A stretch of 10,333 bases of DNA from Anaerolineaceae bacterium (lineage in GTDB: Bacteria > Chloroflexota > Anaerolineae > Anaerolineales > Anaerolineaceae), in assembly GCA_011620445.1 (NCBI GenBank), contig WOZB01000173.1:1-10333 (forward strand), read 5' to 3'. Shown here one piece after another: positions 5,975 through 10,333 of the stretch. Numbering within the stretch: the first letter of the stretch is position 1; every line of letters begins with the position of its first letter. A model generated the notes under the pieces. That model was given only the letters and a program-made list of their open reading frames with translations. It ran no database searches and was not told the DNA's origin. A program made the position numbers and the translations under genes.

Positions 5975-6220
5975 ATGATGGATAGCGGATTGATCGGCAA
6001 GATTGAGAAAGCCAAGCGTTATGCTGAGGAACGCGACCGAATTTCCTTCAAATCCCTGGAAGCAACGCTTAAGGGCGAAAATAACGATCACACCGTAAAG
6101 TATCAAGACGGAAAGTGGCAATGCACTTGTTCTTACTTCCAATCCCACAGCATTTGCTCGCACATCATGGCTTTTGAAACTATTCTTGACAAAATGGTCC
6201 AAAAAGCCGAACAAGTTTAA
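5975..6220 (+). CDS. Small SWIM zinc-finger protein
   Basis: An 81-residue protein with a SWIM-type zinc site CTCSYFQSHSICSH: C50, C52, C61 and H63 in the pattern CxC-x8-CxH. The N-terminal half is basic and helical (IGKIEKAKRYAEERDR), followed by beta strands around FKSLEATLKGENNDHTVKYQDGKWQC that lead into the finger. SWIM domains are found in DNA-binding, recombination and ubiquitin-ligase proteins; here the finger forms nearly the whole protein, so it may be an adaptor or nucleic-acid binder. I favour the ATG at 5975 because CGGAG lies nine bases upstream. An in-frame ATG at 5951 lacks a ribosome-binding site, and a GTG at 5933 lies inside the leader hairpin. Expressed from the strong promoter at 5812-5840, through the structured leader. 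The biological role is unknown. Confidence 0.8.
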   Translation: MMDSGLIGKIEKAKRYAEERDRISFKSLEATLKGENNDHTVKYQDGKWQCTCSYFQSHSICSHIMAFETILDKMVQKAEQV

Positions 6221-6239
6221 TCAAGTCAAAAAATACGAT

Positions 6240-6268
6240 AAAAAGTGGCCATTAGCGGCCACTTTTTT
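6240..6268. terminator. Bidirectional intrinsic terminator
   Basis: A perfect 11-bp stem, 6240-6250 with 6257-6267 (core GTGGCC / GGCCAC), encloses a six-base loop, with A and T runs on the two sides. It serves the SWIM gene on the plus strand and the ABC exporter operon on the minus strand, whose stop codon begins at 6273. Confidence 0.92.
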
Positions 6269-6270
6269 AG

Positions 6271-7125
6271 TTAATTCTTCTTTCTTGATAGGTTCCAAAG
6301 GGCCAGCAAGTAGAAGACCACAGCGGTGGCTGCCAGGATCAAGATGCTTACACTTGGGGGTACAACTTGTTTTCCAAAAACAAATTCAACTCCCATTTGC
6401 TGCTTAAACTCTGTCACCATCTCTTGAGGAGCCCCTGCAAAGAGTTGTGCGATTGGCACCCGCATCATCACCTGGCGCATCAACGTTGCAGCGTGCGAAG
6501 GCGGAAAAAGCTTAATCAACCACTGCACAGTGGGAGAAAATTGCCCAATAGGCAGATAAATCCCGGTCAGAAAGCCTATTAGGGTGCCGACCAAAGTACT
6601 GGCTGTGCCAAAAGCGTTAAGTGTATTAAAGAAAGATACCATAAATACCACGATGGCTGAATTGGCAATGGTAGCCAACAAGATGAGCCCGAATAGCTTT
6701 ACAAAATCAAGCAGCGACAGCAGCAAGCCGCCTTTGATGACAATAAAAATTTCCGCCACAACCAAAGCCACCAGGCTCATGATGATGCCGACGATGATTG
6801 TGCTAAGAATGTAGCCGCCGGTCATGCTACTGTGGGAGAGCGGCGAGGCAACAAAATCTTTTTTAATTTTTCTGGTCTTATCCTCAACCATCGTGCCCAC
6901 GGCTCCCATGGTGGTCGTGAACGACGTTATTGCCAGCACACCAGCCATAATCCAGGAGTCCATCGCGAAACGGATTCCGCTTCCTTGGGGATAATCACTT
7001 GCCCATACATCTCCTAAAAATAAGAGGTAGAGCATAATGATCACTAATATACCCAAGAGTGAGAAAAAGACTGCGTTGCGGTCTCGGAAGTAAAGCTTAA
7101 GATTACGAACCATAAGGCTAATCAT
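6271..7125 (-). CDS. ABC-2 type transporter permease
   Basis: A 284-residue inner-membrane subunit of an ABC-2 exporter. The order is typical: a short amphipathic start with Arg and Asp (MVRNLKLYFRDRNAVFF), a first helix, then five more helices at about 58-80, 105-128, 138-163, 172-192 and 262-279. A cytosolic coupling segment (VEDKTRKIKKDFVASPLS, 80-97) lies between helices 2 and 3, and an external loop of some 60 residues lies before the last helix. The start overlaps the ATPase stop as ATGA, with AAAGGAA upstream inside the ATPase gene, which indicates translational coupling. Pairs of this type (daunorubicin-resistance / Nod-J style) export lipids, drugs or polysaccharides; the substrate here cannot be told from sequence. 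Confidence 0.88.
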   Translation of the reverse strand: MISLMVRNLKLYFRDRNAVFFSLLGILVIIMLYLLFLGDVWASDYPQGSGIRFAMDSWIMAGVLAITSFTTTMGAVGTMVEDKTRKIKKDFVASPLSHSSMTGGYILSTIIVGIIMSLVALVVAEIFIVIKGGLLLSLLDFVKLFGLILLATIANSAIVVFMVSFFNTLNAFGTASTLVGTLIGFLTGIYLPIGQFSPTVQWLIKLFPPSHAATLMRQVMMRVPIAQLFAGAPQEMVTEFKQQMGVEFVFGKQVVPPSVSILILAATAVVFYLLALWNLSRKKN

Positions 7126-8036
7126 TCGCGCAGTTCCTTTCCGGTAATGTTAATGAAGGCATCGTCCATGGTTCCTTTCAGCACCTCGAAACTCTCAATC
7201 AGATCCCTGGTGGCTTCAATAATTGGCAATGCGTCAAGGCTTGAAGCTATCAGAATAGTAAAGTTATCCACCACGCGGTTATATTCAAACCCGAGTTTTT
7301 GCAGACGGGCTGCCAGGTCATCCTTTCGATTGGTCGAGAGCACTAATTTATCCCGGGAATATTCGTCCTTGAGGTCGCTCGGGCTGCCTTGTGCAACGAT
7401 CTTGCCATTGTCAATCACAATCACATAATCGGCATTAGCTGCCTCTTCCATATAATGCGTGGTCATAAAAACGGTCATACCTTTGTCATTTTTTATGCGC
7501 TCAATTGTTTCCCAAACATTTTTGCGTGTCTGTGGGTCCAGGCCAGTGGTGGGTTCATCAAGGAAAAGAATCTCTGGCGCGTGCACCAATGCCCTGGCGA
7601 TGTCCGCCCGCCGCCTTTGGCCTCCTGATAGTTGGCCATAACGCCGCTTGAGCAGATTGCTGATGCCGGTCACCTCAACAGCGCGCTTCACTGCTTCATC
7701 GAGCTCCTTCCCCTTCAGTTTGTAAAAACTGCCTCTGGTGCGCAGGTTTTCTTCCACACTCAGTAAGTCATCCAACAAGCCCACCTGGAAGACCGCCCCA
7801 ATGATCTCGCGGATTTTCGAATCTTCCTTACCCAGGCTAAAGCCGCCCACTTTCACTTCACCCGCATCCTGTTGCAGAAAAGTGCAGATAATATCAATTG
7901 TGGTCGACTTGCCGGCTCCATTGGGACCCAGAAAGGCAAAGAGTTTACCCTTCTTGACGTGGAAGTCAATCCCACGCACGGCGCGCACCTCACCGTAATT
8001 CTTGACCAAGCCTTTTACTTCAATCGCGTTTTCCAT
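7122..8036 (-). CDS. ABC transporter ATP-binding protein (DrrA-like)
   Basis: The 304-residue ATPase of the exporter. All catalytic motifs are present: Walker A GPNGAGKST (37-45), Q-loop Q84, signature LSGGQ (136-140), Walker B ILFLDEP (156-162) and switch H194. A C-terminal domain of about 85 residues after the nucleotide-binding domain is usual in DrrA-type exporters. I place the start at 8036 because GGAGAC lies at the right distance from that ATG. An in-frame ATG 12 bases earlier (8048) lacks a ribosome-binding site. First gene of a two-gene operon with the permease and divergent from the PAP2 phosphatase. Confidence 0.92.
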   Translation of the reverse strand: MENAIEVKGLVKNYGEVRAVRGIDFHVKKGKLFAFLGPNGAGKSTTIDIICTFLQQDAGEVKVGGFSLGKEDSKIREIIGAVFQVGLLDDLLSVEENLRTRGSFYKLKGKELDEAVKRAVEVTGISNLLKRRYGQLSGGQRRRADIARALVHAPEILFLDEPTTGLDPQTRKNVWETIERIKNDKGMTVFMTTHYMEEAANADYVIVIDNGKIVAQGSPSDLKDEYSRDKLVLSTNRKDDLAARLQKLGFEYNRVVDNFTILIASSLDALPIIEATRDLIESFEVLKGTMDDAFINITGKELRE

Positions 8037-8072
8037 AATTGTCTCCAATTAATGCAGATCACTTTCTCTTAA

Positions 8073-8096
8073 TGATCGGTGATCAGAGGCTATAAT
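8073..8096 (+). promoter_or_regulatory. -10 box and small palindrome upstream of the PAP2 gene
   Basis: TATAAT at 8091-8096 is the likely -10 box, giving a leader of about 65 nt. Immediately upstream, TGATC-GGT-GATCA (8073-8085) is a perfect 5-3-5 inverted repeat located where the promoter spacer would lie, so it could be an operator. The -35 box is not convincing. This stretch is also the upstream region of the divergent ABC operon, for which I could not settle on a promoter. Confidence 0.4.
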
Positions 8097-8168
8097 TTGC
8101 TTAACATCAGGACTACGGAATTATATATCCAATAAATCACATACTCGGAACTAAAGGAAGGTAATTAA

Positions 8169-9134
8169 ATGGAAACCAGCATCAACATTTTTCTCCAAAC
8201 CCTTGGGGCCTGGCTGCAAAGCCTTTCAAAACTGCTCTCATTCCTGGGAACCGAGTCTATTTACATCCTGGTCATTCCCGCCGTCTACTGGTGTGTGGAT
8301 GCCCTTGCGGGTTTACGCCTGGGGATGATCCTGGTGCTCAGCGGAACGCTGAATGGCCTCAGCAAACTCATTTTTAAATCTCCCCGTCCTTATTGGGTGG
8401 ATAAGGCCGTCATCCCCGTCGCGCGGGAAAGCTCCTTTGGCCTGCCCTCCGGGCACGCCATGAACGCCGCTGCCCTCTGGGGTCAGATTTCCCGCGAGTT
8501 CCAAAAACGCTGGCTCACCTGGGTTTGCATCGTCATGATCGTCCTCATTGGCCTTTCCCGCCTGGTTCTGGGAGTACATTTCACGTTCGATGTCGCCATC
8601 GGCTGGGTCTTGGGTTTGCTGGTTTACCTGCTGTTCAATTATTATTACTCCCCGATTGCCGCATGGGTTAAGGCCATGCCGCTAAAGCGCCAACTTTTGC
8701 TGTCCTTTCTAACCTCTTTAATTATTGTGGCCCTCATTATCCTCGCAGGTTTACCAGGCCGCACTTGGGTGATGCCCGCTGCCTGGGCCGAAGGTGCTGG
8801 CCCGGTCAACCCCTTTGACACCCGGGGGCTTTATACTATTGCCGGCCTCTGGTTCGGTTTTCTGGCAGGCTTCCTGCTCTTGCGTGCCCAACTTGGCATC
8901 CTCCAAAGCCGACTCGGCGGAATTCACTTGCTTTGGCGCTACCTGGTAGGTTTGGCGGGTATCCTGCTGATTTACATGGGCCTCGGCCAATTCATCCCAG
9001 AGACGCTTACAGCCTCAACTTTCATCCTGCAATACCTGCAGGCAGCTTTGTTGGGGTTCTGGATTACTTTCCTTTCGCCTCGCCTCTTTAAAGTTTTGCG
9101 GATTGCCTCATTCAGCAAGCCAGGCCAAAATTAA
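8169..9134 (+). CDS. PAP2-superfamily membrane phosphatase
   Basis: A 321-residue polytopic membrane protein. The phosphatase core carries the three signature motifs: KLIFKSPRP (66-74, Kx6RP), LPSGH (92-96) and SRLVLGVHFTFD (130-141, SRx5Hx3D). The catalytic H96 and H137 and the supporting D141 are all present, so an active enzyme is expected, acting at the outer membrane face on lipid phosphates such as phosphatidate, phosphatidylglycerophosphate or undecaprenyl pyrophosphate. The core is followed by a second hydrophobic half (about 173-315, four or five helices) that is absent from short PAP2 enzymes. AAGGAAGG stands seven bases before the ATG. No terminator is visible between this gene and the bactofilin gene 31 bp downstream, so read-through is possible. 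Confidence 0.88.
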   Translation: METSINIFLQTLGAWLQSLSKLLSFLGTESIYILVIPAVYWCVDALAGLRLGMILVLSGTLNGLSKLIFKSPRPYWVDKAVIPVARESSFGLPSGHAMNAAALWGQISREFQKRWLTWVCIVMIVLIGLSRLVLGVHFTFDVAIGWVLGLLVYLLFNYYYSPIAAWVKAMPLKRQLLLSFLTSLIIVALIILAGLPGRTWVMPAAWAEGAGPVNPFDTRGLYTIAGLWFGFLAGFLLLRAQLGILQSRLGGIHLLWRYLVGLAGILLIYMGLGQFIPETLTASTFILQYLQAALLGFWITFLSPRLFKVLRIASFSKPGQN

Positions 9135-9148
9135 TCATTTTTCGAGGG

Positions 9149-9165
9149 TATAATCCGCTCACATT
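9149..9165 (+). promoter_or_regulatory. -10 box close to the bactofilin start
   Basis: TATAAT (9149-9154) lies 11 bases before the ATG. The predicted transcript would have a leader of only about five bases, and no Shine-Dalgarno sequence is present. No good -35 box is seen. Confidence 0.5.
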
Positions 9166-9666
9166 ATGTTTGGAAAAAAGAAATCTGACCCTGTTTTTAC
9201 CGTCGAGCCCCTTGCCAACCAGGTAACCACCATCCTTGGCCCAGGCATCAACTGGACTGGCGATCTGCGCGGCAAGGGCGGTGTGCGTATAGAAGGCACC
9301 ATGGAAGGCGAGATTGCCATGCGCGGCTTGCTTGTGGTGGGGGAAACTGGCAAAGTCACCTGCAAGAATCTCTCAGCAGACACCGTCATGGTAGCTGGTA
9401 TGGTCAAAGGCAACATTACCTGTCAGAAACTGGAAATCAGGTCCACCGGCCGCATCTGGGGTGATGTAACCACCAGCTCATTCGCCAGTGAAGACGGGGC
9501 CTTTTTTCGCGGTCAGATGCGCATGGAAGAGCAAATCAACCTGCCGCCAGCTGATGAAATCGCTGCCTCCAACGCCGATTTGGAGTCCGAAATTAAGCTC
9601 CAGGCTACAGAAACCAGCTCAGACCAGGCTCCTGCTGGCATTTCAAGCCCAGCCGACGGCAAATAA
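9166..9666 (+). CDS. Bactofilin (polymer-forming cytoskeletal protein)
   Basis: A 166-residue protein of the bactofilin family, which forms nucleotide-independent filaments at the inner face of the membrane and can position cell-wall enzymes. The core (about 22-118) shows the short beta-helix repeats: GDLRGKGGVRIEGTMEGEI, VVGETGKVTCK, VAGMVKGNITCQKLEI, STGRIWGDVTT and EDGAFFRGQMRM, each turn ending in a glycine-centred corner. The N-terminus is basic (MFGKKK), fitting membrane contact. The C-terminal tail (120-166) is acidic and Ser/Ala/Pro-rich, probably disordered. It lies downstream of the PAP2 gene and ends 2 bp from the converging dtd gene. Confidence 0.9.
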   Translation: MFGKKKSDPVFTVEPLANQVTTILGPGINWTGDLRGKGGVRIEGTMEGEIAMRGLLVVGETGKVTCKNLSADTVMVAGMVKGNITCQKLEIRSTGRIWGDVTTSSFASEDGAFFRGQMRMEEQINLPPADEIAASNADLESEIKLQATETSSDQAPAGISSPADGK

Positions 9667-9668
9667 TT

Positions 9669-10130
9669 TTATTTTTTATCTTTATCGCAGATTGGCTGTT
9701 CCATCAGGATGGTCACAGGACCATTGTTTTCCAATTCGATCTGGCTGAATGAACCAAAAACACCGGCTTTAGTGGGCACACCCTCGCCCTGAAGGCTACT
9801 AATAAAGAATTCCCACAGTGGTTTGGCAATTTTCGGGTCGCCAGCTTTGACGAATGAAGGCCTGCGCCCGCGTGAAGTGTCCGCGAAGAGCGTGAATTGA
9901 GAAACCACCAGCATTTCACCCCCAACGTCCAGGCAGGAGAGGTTCATTTTGCCAGCATCATCTTCAAATATGCGCAAGTGGGCAATTCGGGCAGCCAGCT
10001 GCCCGGCATCAGCTTGGGTATCTTCCGAACCCACCCCTAACAAAATCAGCAGGCCTTTGCCGATGGAACTGACGGTTTCACCATCCAAATGCACCTTAGC
10101 ATAATTCACCCGTTGCAGTACTGCTTTCAT
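9669..10130 (-). CDS. dtd: D-aminoacyl-tRNA deacylase
   Basis: A 153-residue cytosolic proofreading enzyme that removes D-amino acids (and glycine mischarged on tRNA-Ala) from tRNA. Both active-site signatures are intact: SQFTLFAD (77-84) and the cross-subunit Gly-cisPro element NNGPVTILME (135-144, G137-P138). The start MKAVLQRVNYAKV is standard, and the length matches the family (about 145-150) plus a short Lys/Asp tail. GAGGTTGGA precedes the ATG closely. The gene converges with bactofilin with no visible terminator between them, so the two transcripts are likely to overlap at their 3' ends. Confidence 0.95.
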   Translation of the reverse strand: MKAVLQRVNYAKVHLDGETVSSIGKGLLILLGVGSEDTQADAGQLAARIAHLRIFEDDAGKMNLSCLDVGGEMLVVSQFTLFADTSRGRRPSFVKAGDPKIAKPLWEFFISSLQGEGVPTKAGVFGSFSQIELENNGPVTILMEQPICDKDKK

Positions 10131-10178
10131 TCCAACCTCTTCATTTCCACTTGTTTCTAAGCCAGAAAATAATACTTT

Positions 10179-10333
10179 TCAGAATGTCCTGATAATAATT
10201 GAAGACCGGTCATTTAGGCAAGAATTTGAATTCTCTCGGCGTGGGGAGATCAGCACATGGTATAGGTCTTCGATCGTGCCGGTCTCCAGACCGAGCACAA
10301 GCAGTTGACCGAAGGTCTCCATTGTTTTCTCTC
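10179..10333 (-). CDS. Possible C-terminal end of an unidentified gene entering from the right
   Basis: On the minus strand one frame is open from the window edge to a stop at 10179-10181. It includes an ATG at 10322 preceded by GAGAG, so it may be a 47-codon gene (METFGQLLVLGLETGTIED...) or the end of a longer one. The composition is protein-like in the first half (hydrophobic, with ETG-T-IED-LY) and less so near the end (Ser, Asn, Arg rich). I recognise no family. The region also holds an inverted repeat at 10276-10298 and two copies of GGTCTCCA (10281-10288, 10314-10321). The rest of the 10131-10333 stretch is the dtd upstream region, with a weak TATTAT (10169-10174, minus) as the only promoter-like box. 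Confidence 0.3.
   Translation of the reverse strand, partial: EKTMETFGQLLVLGLETGTIEDLYHVLISPRRENSNSCLNDRSSIIIRTF

Noticed and set aside
8313..8990. Minus-strand frames of 88 and 79 codons inside the PAP2 gene
   Set aside because: No initiation signals or recognisable motifs; they overlap the catalytic region of a clear phosphatase gene.
1..10333. Mobile element, CRISPR array, toxin-antitoxin or defence system
   Set aside because: No direct-repeat arrays, terminal inverted repeats, transposase, integrase or nuclease motifs were seen; all the complete genes read as intact chromosomal genes of known families.

Overview
This 10.3 kb window looks like chromosomal DNA from a free-living bacterium, most plausibly an anaerobic Chloroflexota of the Anaerolineae type. 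That is an inference from the gene mix and protein style: a lipid-anchored glutaminyl cyclase, PPK2 with an atypical P-loop, stand-alone bactofilin, PadR/HAAS pair, about 50% GC and short intergenic gaps. It was not tested by a search. There are no phage, IS, CRISPR, tRNA or rRNA signatures. Eleven complete genes are supported, plus one possible gene fragment at each edge.

Layout. The first 53 bases may be the cysteine-rich end of a plus-strand gene, followed by a terminator that works in both directions (73-107). A minus-strand operon follows: a PadR-family repressor (1120-1446) and a six-helix membrane protein with a HAAS domain (124-1107). It has a near-consensus sigma70-type promoter, and an inverted repeat sits over that promoter. 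Next on the minus strand is peptidase T (1626-2855), divergent from a lipoprotein glutaminyl-peptide cyclotransferase (2935-3747). The cyclase gene overlaps, tail to tail, a minus-strand operon of PPK2-family polyphosphate kinase (4781-5695) and a PfkB-family sugar or nucleoside kinase (3734-4768).

Divergent from PPK2, a strong promoter at 5812-5840 drives a structured leader of about 95 nt. The leader carries an 8-codon ORF and a terminator-like hairpin, and lies ahead of an 81-residue SWIM zinc-finger protein (5975-6220). After another two-way terminator comes a minus-strand ABC-2 exporter pair, ATPase (7122-8036) and permease (6271-7125), with an ATGA overlap. Divergent from it is a PAP2-family membrane phosphatase (8169-9134), then a bactofilin (9166-9666). 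The bactofilin converges, with 2 bp to spare, on D-aminoacyl-tRNA deacylase (9669-10130). The last 200 bp hold dtd upstream DNA and a possible minus-strand gene end.

How the parts fit. Most of this is housekeeping: peptide turnover, N-terminal pyroglutamate formation, polyphosphate and nucleotide metabolism, envelope lipid metabolism, cytoskeleton and D-aminoacyl-tRNA proofreading. The PadR/HAAS operon looks like a self-repressing envelope-sensing unit. The parts least explained by known families are the structured leader before the SWIM gene and the three-half-site operator at the padR promoter. Two genes (cyclase and bactofilin) have -10 boxes so close to the ATG that their mRNAs are probably leaderless or nearly so.
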